Below are positions 25,014-33,225 of a stretch of DNA of 64,000 nt, piece by piece. Source of the stretch: Streptomyces viridiviolaceus (GTDB lineage Bacteria > Actinomycetota > Actinomycetes > Streptomycetales > Streptomycetaceae); assembly GCF_014650995.1 (NCBI RefSeq), contig NZ_BMWA01000004.1, forward strand, positions 186,001 through 250,000, in the 5' to 3' direction. A program made the translations under genes and the position numbers. The stretch's first letter is position 1. Each line of letters opens with the position of its first letter. The notes under the pieces were generated by a model. That model saw nothing but the letters and a program-made list of their open reading frames with translations, searched no databases and was not told the DNA's origin.

Positions 25014-26351
25014 TCAGCGCGTCGCACCCGTGACGACCCAACGACCCGATCGCGCGCGCAGCCACAGTGTCAGCATGCGCATCGTCATCATCAGCGTCAT
25101 GGCCGCCCACACGGCGGTCAGACCGCCACCGAACGTCGGGATGAGAAGCGCTACGGGCGTGAAGACCGCGAGCGTGGCCAGCATCGCCCAGGCGAGGTAG
25201 GGACCGTCACCAGCGCCCATCAGAACACCGTCCAGGACGAACACCACACCGCAGATCGGCTGTGAGGCAGCCACGATCAGCAGAGCGGGCAGAGCGGTGT
25301 CCTTGACCGCGGAATCTCCTGTGAACAGGGGCAGGAAGGCGGGACGAGTGACTACCACCAGCAGACCGAGTACGACCCCGACCGCAACGCCCCACTCCAC
25401 CATCCGCCGGCATGCCGCGCGTGCGCCCTGCGCATCACCCGCTCCCAGGTAGCGGCCGATGATCGCCTGGCCTGCGATGGCGATGGCATCGAGGGCGAAG
25501 GCGAGCAGGCTCCACAGGGACAGGATGATCTGGTGGGCCGCGATGTCGGCGTCTCCCAGGCGGGCCGCGACCGCGGTGGCGATCATCAGGATCGCCCGCA
25601 GGGAGAGCGTGCGTACCAGCAGCGGCACTCCGGCCTGGGCGGAGGCCCTGATACCGGCAGCGTCAGGTCGCAGGGAGGCGCCGTGCCTGCGGGCGCCGCG
25701 AATCACCACCAGGAGATACACCGCGGCCATGCCGCACTGGGCGATGACGGTGCCCCAGGCGGAGCCGGCGATGCCGAGGTCGGCACCGTAGACGAGCCCG
25801 ACGTTGAGGACGGCATTGGCGACGAAGCCGGCGATGGCCACGTAGAGAGGGGTCCTGGTGTCCTGGAGTCCCCGCAGGACACCGGTCGAAGCGAGGACGA
25901 CGAGCATGGCGGGGATGCCCAGCGCCGAGATGCGCAGATAGGTGGTCGCGTAGGGGGCGGCGGTGTCGGACGCACCGAAGAGTTCCACGAGGGACGGTGC
26001 GGTGGGCAGGACGACGGCTATGACGGCGGCGCCGAGCAGCAGAGCCAGCCAGATGCCGTCCATTCCCTGTCGGATCGCGGCTTGCAGGTCACCCGCGCCG
26101 ACGCGCCTGGCGACCGCCGCCGTGGTGGCGTAGGCGAGGAAGACGAAGACGCTGACGGCGGTCGTCAGAAGGGCCGAGGCGACGCCGAGCCCGGCGAGTT
26201 GTGCCGTGCCGAGATGGCCGACGATCGCACTGTCGGCCATGACGAAAAGGGGCTCGGCGACGAGTGCGCCGAAGGCCGGGACGGCCAGCATGACGATCTC
26301 TCGGTCGTGCTGGCGCCGGGCGGTCCGGGGGCGCGCGGGGGCCTGTGTCAT
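25014..26351 (-). CDS. MATE family efflux transporter (DinF-like)
   Basis: 445 residues from ATG 26351, with TTG 26360 as alternative. Twelve hydrophobic segments are arranged in two MATE halves (VPAFGALVAEPLFVMADSAIVGHLG near the start). MATE proteins export drugs or metabolites using Na+ or H+; the DinF branch is implied by position and general look. The substrate is unknown. It converges on rplI and is divergent from dnaB across the DnaA-box-rich region. Confidence 0.9.
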   Translation of the reverse strand: MTQAPARPRTARRQHDREIVMLAVPAFGALVAEPLFVMADSAIVGHLGTAQLAGLGVASALLTTAVSVFVFLAYATTAAVARRVGAGDLQAAIRQGMDGIWLALLLGAAVIAVVLPTAPSLVELFGASDTAAPYATTYLRISALGIPAMLVVLASTGVLRGLQDTRTPLYVAIAGFVANAVLNVGLVYGADLGIAGSAWGTVIAQCGMAAVYLLVVIRGARRHGASLRPDAAGIRASAQAGVPLLVRTLSLRAILMIATAVAARLGDADIAAHQIILSLWSLLAFALDAIAIAGQAIIGRYLGAGDAQGARAACRRMVEWGVAVGVVLGLLVVVTRPAFLPLFTGDSAVKDTALPALLIVAASQPICGVVFVLDGVLMGAGDGPYLAWAMLATLAVFTPVALLIPTFGGGLTAVWAAMTLMMTMRMLTLWLRARSGRWVVTGATR

Positions 26352-26810
26352 GAGCACCAATCTAATCGTCCACAGGTAAGAGATGCAAAGGTTTTGAGAC
26401 CCTTACGGTCCGTCTCGTCACGTGCACTCGTGTGTACGATTCGAAGTGATCTTGATCTGCCTGGGAAAGTTTTTCTTCTGCACAGCCGGTGGACGGTATA
26501 GCTGCAGGTCAGAACGGTTTCTTGGAGTGTTGTGCGGGCTTGTTCACAGGGCTGTCCACCGGGTCGTGCACAGGTTTCGGGAAGTTCTCCACAGCATCTG
26601 GCCGGTCGTCCACAGGGCCTGTGGATAACCAGATTGGCTGACGGTGCCCGGGGGCCTACCGTGGTCCGGCGCTTGCTCCGTCCGTCGGCTTGTGAACCGT
26701 CACAAAACCGGCGCGTCAGAACCGGAGTTGGGCGTCTTATTTGTCAGTGCCGTGCCGTAGAAATGAGGGGCATGGCGAGGTCCGCTCGGCGGACGGGAGG
26801 AGGTGGCTCG
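26352..26810. other. 459-bp divergent region upstream of dnaB with DnaA-box-like repeats
   Basis: No gene is supported here. Seven 9-mers resemble the DnaA box TTGTCCACA: 26366 TCGTCCACA, 26540 TTGTTCACA, 26552 CTGTCCACC, 26564 TCGTGCACA, 26585 TTCTCCACA, 26606 TCGTCCACA, and 26620-26628 on the minus strand TTATCCACA. Six of them lie within 89 bp with start spacings 12, 12, 21, 21 and 14. An inverted repeat TTGTGA-N4-TCACAA lies at 26690-26705. GGGAGGAGG before GTG 26811 is the dnaB ribosome site. Confidence 0.7.
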
Positions 26811-28289
26811 GTGAGCATTTCCGAGCCCTTGGACGACCCGTGGGCCGACAGCGGTCCCAGTGATCGTCTGCCCGCCTCCCGCCGGCGTGAGGACAGCGTC
26901 CGAAGCCGCGAAGAGCAGCACGAGCGCGGCCGGGACAACGGAGCATGGGACGGGGCGGGATCCTCGTTCGAGAGGGTGCCGCCGCAGGACCTCGACGCGG
27001 AGCAGTCCGTCCTCGGCGGCATGCTCCTGTCCAAGGACGCCATCGCCGACGTCGTCGAGATCCTCAAGGGCCACGACTTCTACAAGCCCGCACACGAGAC
27101 GGTCTATCAGGCGATCCTGGACGTCTACGCCAAGGGCGAGCCGGCCGACCCCATCACCATCGCCGCCGAACTCACCAAGCGCGGCGAGATCAACAAGGTC
27201 GGCGGGGCCTCGTACCTGCACACCCTCGTCCAGACCGTGCCGACGGCCGCCAACGCGGCGTACTACGCGGAGATCGTGCACGAACGTGCCGTCCTGCGCC
27301 GTCTGGTCGAGGCGGGCACGCGGATCACGCAGATGGGATACGCGGCCGACGACGACGTCGACGAGATCGTCAACCGGGCCCAGGCCGAGATCTATGCCGT
27401 CACCGAGCAGCGGACCAGCGAGGACTATCTGCCGCTCGGCGACATCATGGAGGGTGCGCTCGACGAGATCGAGGCGATCGGTTCGCGCAGTGGCGAGATG
27501 ACCGGTGTCCCCACGGGCTTCACGGACTTCGATTCGCTGACCAACGGCCTGCACCCCGGTCAGATGATCGTCATCGCGGCTCGTCCGGCCATGGGTAAGT
27601 CGACGCTCGCGTTGGACTTCGCGCGAGCCGCCTCCATCAAGAACAACCTGCCGAGTGTCATCTTCTCGCTGGAAATGGGACGCAACGAGATCGCGATGCG
27701 TCTGCTGTCCGCCGAGGCACGTGTGGCGCTGCACCACATGCGGTCCGGCACGATGACGGACGACGACTGGACGCGACTGGCCCGCCGGATGCCGGACGTC
27801 TCCGCCGCCCCGCTCTACATCGACGACTCCCCGAACCTGTCGATGATGGAGATCCGCGCCAAGTGCCGCCGTCTGAAGCAGCGCAACGACCTCAAGCTGG
27901 TCGTCATCGACTACCTCCAGCTGATGCAGTCGGGCGGTTCCAAGCGGGCCGAGAGCCGTCAGCAGGAGGTGTCGGACATGTCCCGTAACCTCAAGCTGCT
28001 GGCGAAGGAGCTGGAGATCCCGGTCATCGCGCTGTCCCAGCTGAACCGTGGTCCCGAGCAGCGTACGGACAAGAAGCCGATGGTCTCCGACCTGCGTGAG
28101 TCCGGCTCCATCGAGCAGGACGCCGACATGGTCATCCTGCTGCACCGTGAGGACGCCTACGAGAAGGAGTCGCCGCGCGCGGGCGAGGCCGACCTGATCG
28201 TCGCCAAGCACCGTAACGGTCCGACCGCGACGATCACCGTCGCCTTCCAGGGCCACTACTCTCGGTTCGTGGACATGGCGCAGACCTGA
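26811..28289 (+). CDS. dnaB: replicative DNA helicase
   Basis: 492 residues from GTG 26811, after GGGAGGAGG. Residues about 1-50 are an unstructured leader. The DnaB N-terminal domain (about 55-160) follows, then the RecA-like ATPase with Walker A ARPAMGKST (257-265) and Walker B KLVVIDYLQLM. The arginine-finger segment SDLRESGSIEQDADMV is present. It unwinds DNA at the replication fork. No intein interrupts it, unlike several mycobacterial homologues. The upstream start codons would extend into DNA that looks non-coding. Confidence 0.96.
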   Translation: MSISEPLDDPWADSGPSDRLPASRRREDSVRSREEQHERGRDNGAWDGAGSSFERVPPQDLDAEQSVLGGMLLSKDAIADVVEILKGHDFYKPAHETVYQAILDVYAKGEPADPITIAAELTKRGEINKVGGASYLHTLVQTVPTAANAAYYAEIVHERAVLRRLVEAGTRITQMGYAADDDVDEIVNRAQAEIYAVTEQRTSEDYLPLGDIMEGALDEIEAIGSRSGEMTGVPTGFTDFDSLTNGLHPGQMIVIAARPAMGKSTLALDFARAASIKNNLPSVIFSLEMGRNEIAMRLLSAEARVALHHMRSGTMTDDDWTRLARRMPDVSAAPLYIDDSPNLSMMEIRAKCRRLKQRNDLKLVVIDYLQLMQSGGSKRAESRQQEVSDMSRNLKLLAKELEIPVIALSQLNRGPEQRTDKKPMVSDLRESGSIEQDADMVILLHREDAYEKESPRAGEADLIVAKHRNGPTATITVAFQGHYSRFVDMAQT

Positions 28290-28344
28290 GCCTCCTCGGG
28301 GAAATCGGCTCGACGCCGGATGCCGAGCCGGGTGGACTGGGGTC

Positions 28345-29730
28345 ATGACGACACCTCAGGAAGAACTGCTTCCCGCCACCCGTCGATCCCTGCTGCACCG
28401 GATCGCGGTCGCCCAGGCGGAAGGACGCGCGCCGTCGCTCGTCGCGGCGGTCGTACGGGACGGGCGGACCGTGTGGCACGGTGCGCGGACATCGGTGGAC
28501 GGGCACGGTCCGGACGAGAACACGCAGTACCGGATCGGCTCCATCACCAAGACCTTCACCGCCGTTCTCGTCCTGCGCCTGCGAGACGAGGGTGTGCTCG
28601 ACCTCGGGGATCCGCTGGAGAAGCACCTGCCGGGCACCGGGGCGGGGGAGGCCACGATCGCCGAGCTGCTCGCGCACACGAGCGGCCTTGCCGCCGAGTC
28701 GCCGGCGCCGTGGTGGGAGCGGACTCCCGGCTCTCTGCGCCCGGAACTCGCCGATGTACTGGGCGAGCAGCCGTTCCTGCATCCGGCGGGCCGCCGGTTC
28801 CACTACTCGAATCCCGGCTACACGCTGCTCGGCGCGCTGGTCGAGAAGCTGCGCGGTGCTCCCTGGGAGGAGGTGCTGCGGCGAGAGGTACTCGAACCAC
28901 TGGGCCTGAACCGTACGACCGGCCGGCCGCAGGCCCCCCATGCCGGTGGCTGGGCGGTGCATCCGTGGGCCGACGTGATGCTGGCGGAGCCCGCCGAGGA
29001 CCTCGGACGGATGGCCCCGGCCGGTCAGCTCTGGTCAACGACGGGTGACCTGGCGCGTTTTGCCGCCTTTATGGCCAAGGGGGACGACAAGGTACTGAGC
29101 GCGGCGACCGTGCGGGAGATGCGGAAGCCCGCCGCGCCGGCCGAGACCACGGATGTCATGGACGGCATGACGTACGGCCTCGGGCTGCAGATCCAGTACT
29201 GGGGCGGGCGGTTGCTCGTCGGGCACTCCGGCTCGCTGCCGGGCTTCCTGGCGAACCTCACCATCGGTGTGGAGGACGATGTGGCGGCGGTGGTGCTGGC
29301 CAACTGCACCTCCGGCCCGATGCTGTCCGTGGTGGGCGCCGACCTGGTCCGTATCGTCGCCGAGGCCGAGCCGCGGATGCCCGAGCCGTGGCGCCCATTG
29401 CAGGAAGTCGACACCTCCGTACTGGAGTTGGCCGGGCAGTGGTACTGGGGGACGCATGCGTTCGCCCTGCGGCTGACCCCCGACGGGGGAGTCTCGCTGG
29501 AGCCACTGTCGGGCAACGGTCGGCGCTCGCGCTTCCGGGCGAACGGTGACGGCACCTGGACCGGGCTGGAGGCGTACTACGCCGGAGAGGTGCTCCGGGC
29601 GGTGCGACGTCCGGACGGGACCGTGAGTCATCTGGATCTCGGGTCGTTCGTGTTCACGCGTCAGCCGTACGACGAGGGGGCTCCGGTGCCGGGAGGCGTG
29701 GCTCCGGAGGGATGGCGGGGGATCGGTTAG
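28345..29730 (+). CDS. serine beta-lactamase-like hydrolase (class C / PBP4* type)
   Basis: 461 residues. The beta-lactamase fold carries the catalytic SITK (serine 66, lysine 69) and YSN (154-156), and HSG serves as the third motif in the segment after LLVG. A C-terminal domain of about 110 residues follows. No signal peptide is seen, so the enzyme is probably cytoplasmic. Such proteins include D-amino-acid peptidases and esterases; real beta-lactamase activity is unlikely to be its main job. It starts 56 bp after dnaB, possibly co-transcribed. Confidence 0.85.
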   Translation: MTTPQEELLPATRRSLLHRIAVAQAEGRAPSLVAAVVRDGRTVWHGARTSVDGHGPDENTQYRIGSITKTFTAVLVLRLRDEGVLDLGDPLEKHLPGTGAGEATIAELLAHTSGLAAESPAPWWERTPGSLRPELADVLGEQPFLHPAGRRFHYSNPGYTLLGALVEKLRGAPWEEVLRREVLEPLGLNRTTGRPQAPHAGGWAVHPWADVMLAEPAEDLGRMAPAGQLWSTTGDLARFAAFMAKGDDKVLSAATVREMRKPAAPAETTDVMDGMTYGLGLQIQYWGGRLLVGHSGSLPGFLANLTIGVEDDVAAVVLANCTSGPMLSVVGADLVRIVAEAEPRMPEPWRPLQEVDTSVLELAGQWYWGTHAFALRLTPDGGVSLEPLSGNGRRSRFRANGDGTWTGLEAYYAGEVLRAVRRPDGTVSHLDLGSFVFTRQPYDEGAPVPGGVAPEGWRGIG

Positions 29731-29750
29731 GCAGTCCCTGCCCTGGTCAT

Positions 29751-29778
29751 GCGCCCTGTTTCACGTGAAACAGGGCGC
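29751..29778. other. parS: ParB-binding site parS (core 29758-29771) in a terminator-like palindrome
   Basis: Perfect parS at the centre of a 28-bp perfect palindrome with GCGCCCT/AGGGCGC arms. It lies between two convergent genes (stops at 29730 and 29800), so the transcript could fold as a terminator for both. Confidence 0.92.
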
Positions 29779-29799
29779 CGCCGCGGGAGGAGCCATCCG

Positions 29800-30252
29800 T
29801 CAGAGCTGGAGTTTGAAGCCCCTGTGTGAGGCCGAGAAGCCGAGTCGTTCGTAGAAGCGGTGCGCATCGGTGCGGGTGTTGTCGGACGTCAGCTGGACCA
29901 GTTGGCACCCCTGCCGACGGGATTCGTCGATCGCCCACTCGATCAGTCGGGTGCCCAGGCCGCTGCCGCGCTCGTCGGCATCGATGCGCACTCCTTCGAT
30001 GATCGACCGCGTCGCGCCGCGCCGGGACAGCCCGGGAATGATCGTCAATTGGAGCGTGCCGACGACACGGCTCTCACGGACGGCGACCACCAGGTGCTGG
30101 TTCGGATCGGCGCCGAGCCGTTCGAACGCGGTCAGGTAGGGGCTCATGTCGTCCGGTGTCTCTCGCTGGGCGCCCAAGGGGTCGTCGGCGAGCAGGGCGA
30201 CGATCGCGGGGACGTCCTCTTTGACGGCGGGCCGTATCTCAAGATCTTCCAT
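29800..30252 (-). CDS. GNAT family N-acetyltransferase
   Basis: 150 residues forming a single GNAT domain: MEDLEIRPAVKEDVPAIVALL at the start and the acetyl-CoA loop in IDADERGSGLGTRLIEWA. The DNTRTDAHRFYERLGF motif near the end is typical. It acetylates an amine of a small molecule or protein, but the substrate is unknown. It converges on the serine hydrolase gene over a parS hairpin. Confidence 0.88.
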   Translation of the reverse strand: MEDLEIRPAVKEDVPAIVALLADDPLGAQRETPDDMSPYLTAFERLGADPNQHLVVAVRESRVVGTLQLTIIPGLSRRGATRSIIEGVRIDADERGSGLGTRLIEWAIDESRRQGCQLVQLTSDNTRTDAHRFYERLGFSASHRGFKLQL

Positions 30253-30431
30253 GGCCGCACCCTAAGCAGGGAACGCCGAGGAAGGCACGGGAGCCTCCAG
30301 CGTCTCCACGACCGGTCGGGGTCGGCGGCGGGGTGTCGGAGCACGACCACGCCTTCGCCTCGGCCGCCGTGCAGGCCCTCGCCCGGGGGCAGCCCCACGT
30401 CTGCCTGAACGCGGGTCTTGCGAGAACACGA

Positions 30432-30466
30432 ACGCCGGTCCCCGAGAAGCCTTCGGGGACCGGCGT
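30432..30466 (-). terminator. terminator after the two-domain GNAT gene
   Basis: A 13-bp perfect stem (ACGCCGGTCCCCG with its complement) around a 9-base loop. It lies 18 bp after the stop of the acetyltransferase at 30485-31351. Confidence 0.75.
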
Positions 30467-30484
30467 CGTCGTATCGGAAGATGG

Positions 30485-31351
30485 TCAGCCCGCCGCCACG
30501 GTCAGTGGGGCGAACCGCCGGCTCCAGTCCCCCGGCAGCTCGGTGATGCCGTACGTCATGACCGCGTTGAAGGCGACAGAGACGAGACCTCGCTCCTTCA
30601 CCCAGGTCAGGAGCTCCTCGTGGCGCACGTCGATGTCGGTGCGCAGTGGCCGGTCGGTTCGGGAGGCCAGGGACATGACCAGAGCCTTTGCTGTCTCGGT
30701 GTCACGGGCGACCAGCGGGCCCACGACGTGCGTGTCCATGTTGGGCCAGGCGGCGGCGTAACCGATCAGCCGGCCGCCGTCCTCGGCGACGCACAGATGG
30801 TCGGCGAATGCGGGCAGTCGCGTGATGACGTGCGTGCGGTCGGCACCGAAGACCTCCTCGTCGAGCCTGAGGATGGCGGCGATGTCCTCGGCTGTGGCAG
30901 CACGTGTGGCGATCCGGGGCGCGGGCCCGCCCGGTGTGAGGTGTCCCCGCACCATTTCCGCCCGGCCGGTGGTCTTGAAGCCGAGCTCCTCGTAGAGCGG
31001 CCGGCCGTACGGGGTGGCGTGCAGGGTCAGGGGGGTGGTGCCCATCGCCGAGACGACGTGGCGCATCAGGCGGCGTCCGACGCCCTGGCGGGCATGCCGC
31101 TCGGCGACCAGCACCATGCCGACGGCCGCGAGCGAGGGACGTTCCTGCGGCCCGTACTCCGTGACCGCGCAGGCGGTGACAAGGCCGCCGCCGGGGTCGT
31201 CGATCCCGTAGCCCTTCCCGGCTGTGAGGAGGAGGCCCCACTTGTGCTCTTCGCGTGGCCACCCCCGGTCCTCGGACAAGTCGGCGCAGGCGGTGAGATC
31301 GCGGAGCGTCAGACGGCGGATGGGCAGCGAGGCGAGGGAAGGAGTCGGCAC
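30485..31351 (-). CDS. GNAT family acetyltransferase, probably tandem domains
   Basis: 288 residues from GTG 31351; ATG 31423 would add a basic 24-residue leader without a clear ribosome site. The first GNAT domain has the acetyl-CoA loop LVAERHARQGVGRRLMRHV. A more diverged second half (from about residue 135) resembles the tandem-GNAT proteins with RIATRAATAEDIAAILRLDEEVFG. The substrate is unknown. Possibly linked with the Nudix gene 140 bp upstream on the same strand. Confidence 0.8.
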   Translation of the reverse strand: MPTPSLASLPIRRLTLRDLTACADLSEDRGWPREEHKWGLLLTAGKGYGIDDPGGGLVTACAVTEYGPQERPSLAAVGMVLVAERHARQGVGRRLMRHVVSAMGTTPLTLHATPYGRPLYEELGFKTTGRAEMVRGHLTPGGPAPRIATRAATAEDIAAILRLDEEVFGADRTHVITRLPAFADHLCVAEDGGRLIGYAAAWPNMDTHVVGPLVARDTETAKALVMSLASRTDRPLRTDIDVRHEELLTWVKERGLVSVAFNAVMTYGITELPGDWSRRFAPLTVAAG

Positions 31352-31494
31352 GCAGGTCAGGCTGTCCGACAGGGGCCGCCCGCGTCCACCTCTTTCCGGA
31401 GGGTCATGCGACCTTTTGGCCATGTCGTGGCCGTATGCACAGCGCCCCGACACCTGCCGGACGTCAGGGGGCCGGCCGGCCGCTGCCGTCGGTG

Positions 31495-31977
31495 TCAGCC
31501 GAGGTCGGGGGCGTGCATGGCTCGCACCCCTTCGATGTTGCCGTCCAGGTAGTGCCGCAGCGACAGCGGTACCAGGTGGACGGAGGCGATGCCGACGCGG
31601 GTGAACGGTACCCGGACGATCTCGTACTCGCCCGCCGGCTCCTCGACCTCCGGGCCGTGCCGCAGGGACGGGTCCATGGACTCCAGACGGCAGACGAAGA
31701 AGTGCTGAACCTTCACTCCGGTGGCGCCGCCGTCTTCGCCGATGTGCTCCACCGTGTCCACGAAGCAGGGGACCACATCAGTGATCTTGGCGCCGAGTTC
31801 CTCGTACACCTCGCGGTGCAGGGCGTCGACGACGGTCGTGTCCCTTGGTTCGACCCCGCCTCCGGGGGTGACCCAGTAGGGATCGACGCCGGGCTTGGTG
31901 CGCTTGATCAGGATCAGGTCGTCACCGTCCAGGAGAACGGCGCGGGCGGTGCGCTTGACCACGGGTCGGACGGTCAT
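31495..31977 (-). CDS. Nudix hydrolase
   Basis: 160 residues. The Nudix box spans GGGVEPRDTTVVDALHREVYEELG, containing REVYEELG that binds Mg2+. The C-terminus has the YEIVRVPFTRVG region. Nudix enzymes hydrolyse nucleoside diphosphates linked to another moiety; the substrate is not predictable. ATG 31977 begins the conserved MTVRPVVKRTARAVLLDGDDLILIK-type strand. Confidence 0.9.
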   Translation of the reverse strand: MTVRPVVKRTARAVLLDGDDLILIKRTKPGVDPYWVTPGGGVEPRDTTVVDALHREVYEELGAKITDVVPCFVDTVEHIGEDGGATGVKVQHFFVCRLESMDPSLRHGPEVEEPAGEYEIVRVPFTRVGIASVHLVPLSLRHYLDGNIEGVRAMHAPDLG

Positions 31978-31998
31978 GGGAGAAATGTGGCCCGGCTG

Positions 31999-32012
31999 GT
32001 TCCACGTGAAAC
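31999..32012. other. degenerate parS-like site
   Basis: GTTCCACGTGAAAC differs from parS at one position (T to C at base 4). It lies 22 bp upstream of the Nudix start codon. ParB may bind it weakly or not at all. Confidence 0.5.
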
Positions 32013-32090
32013 ATCGGGGACGGAACGTCCCTCAGGGCACTCCTCGTCGGCATCCCCGCGGCCGGTCACGCCCGGCCCGGCTCCGTTTCC

Positions 32091-32996
32091 TCAGTTCCAG
32101 TCGGCGGCCGCGCGCAGCAGCGATTCATGGGCCCGCCCGATGTGCGGCATCGCCAGGGTGCCGGTACGCACCACCAGGAAGTACGTCCGTAGCGGCGGCA
32201 CCGCCGGCTCGTACAGGGCGACGACCTCACCACGTTCCAGAGCTGCCGCGCACAGATAGCGCGGCAGTACTGCGAGCCCGGCGCCCGTGACCACGCAGGC
32301 CAGCACCGCGCGTAGGTCGGGGACGACGACCGTGCCCGGAGCGGCAGGGCAGGAGTCGAAGACGGACGCCCAGTAGCGGGAGACGAGGGGCAGCGACTCG
32401 TGCACTTCGACCACGGGGACGTGTTTCAGCGCGAGGGCCGCGTCGTGCCGGAGTGCTCCGGTGTCGATCCGTTCCGTCCAGTGCGGCGACGCGACCAGGA
32501 CATGCTCCTCGTCACAGAGCGGAGTCGCCGTGAGCAGAGCGCCGCGCGGCCGGGCCGTTCCGATGGCCAGATCATGATGTCCGGCGGCGAGCCCCTCCAG
32601 GGTCTCCTCGGCGTTTCCGAAGGAGGCCCGCAGGGTGAAGCCATGACCGTCTTCGCCGGTCAGCTCGGCGAGCGCGGGCAGCGCCCGCTCGGCGGTGAAT
32701 TCCGGTGGCCCGGCGAGATGCAGTGTCCGCAGGGAGGAGCCGTCGTCCAGGCCGGTTTCGGTGATCTCGACCAGGGCGTCGAGATGCGGCGCGGCCTTGT
32801 GGGCGAGTTCGTCTCCGATGGTCGTCGGCGTGACACCACGGGCCTGCCGCAGGAACAGGGGGCGTCCGAGCTGCCGTTCCAGCGTGCGGATCTGGGAGGT
32901 GACGGCCGGCTGGGACAGGCCGAGCAGCGCGGCCGCGCGGGTGAAGGAACCGGCCCGGTGCACGGTCACGAAGGTGCGCAGCAAGGCCAGATCCAC
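32091..32996 (-). CDS. LysR family transcriptional regulator
   Basis: 301 residues from GTG 32996, after GGGGAAGGG. The N-terminal helix-turn-helix (residues 1-60: LRTFVTVHRAGSFTRAAALLGLSQPAVTSQIRTLE-type) is followed by a periplasmic-binding-like effector domain. No divergent partner gene lies beside it, so its target cannot be read from context. The region upstream carries CTAT-N10-ATAG (33048-33065), a possible autoregulatory LysR box. Confidence 0.9.
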   Translation of the reverse strand: MDLALLRTFVTVHRAGSFTRAAALLGLSQPAVTSQIRTLERQLGRPLFLRQARGVTPTTIGDELAHKAAPHLDALVEITETGLDDGSSLRTLHLAGPPEFTAERALPALAELTGEDGHGFTLRASFGNAEETLEGLAAGHHDLAIGTARPRGALLTATPLCDEEHVLVASPHWTERIDTGALRHDAALALKHVPVVEVHESLPLVSRYWASVFDSCPAAPGTVVVPDLRAVLACVVTGAGLAVLPRYLCAAALERGEVVALYEPAVPPLRTYFLVVRTGTLAMPHIGRAHESLLRAAADWN

Positions 32997-33047
32997 GGAA
33001 AACCCTTCCCCTCTTCTGCCCTTCTCCCGGCCTCCGACCGTGCCCAA

Positions 33048-33065
33048 CTATAAATATGTCGATAG
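33048..33065. promoter_or_regulatory. possible LysR box
   Basis: CTAT-N10-ATAG in an AT-rich stretch 52 bp upstream of the LysR start codon, matching the interrupted-dyad T-N11-A type of operator. Confidence 0.4.
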
Positions 33066-33144
33066 GTCGCTGTCGCTACGGTGATTGGACACTGACACTG
33101 AGTCAACTAGCCTTGGTCGCGCGGTTCTTCGCGCGCGGAACCGA

Positions 33145-33183
33145 GGACGGTCCGAGCCATGAGGGGGGAGGCTCGGACCGTCC
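33145..33183 (-). terminator. terminator after cystathionine gamma-lyase gene
   Basis: A perfect 14-bp stem, GGACGGTCCGAGCC with its complement, around an 11-base loop. It lies 43 bp beyond the stop at 33226. Confidence 0.8.
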
Positions 33184-33225
33184 GCCGTACCCGGCCGGAC
33201 GTCCGCCGAGGACGCGCGGCGGCGG

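Noticed and set aside
26352..26810. The DnaA-box region as the chromosomal replication origin
   Set aside because: Streptomyces oriC lies between dnaA and dnaN, which are not here. There is no AT-rich unwinding element, and the box number is far below that of a real oriC.
28345..29730. A real beta-lactamase resistance gene
   Set aside because: It lacks a signal peptide and resembles the broad serine-hydrolase group; resistance function is unlikely.
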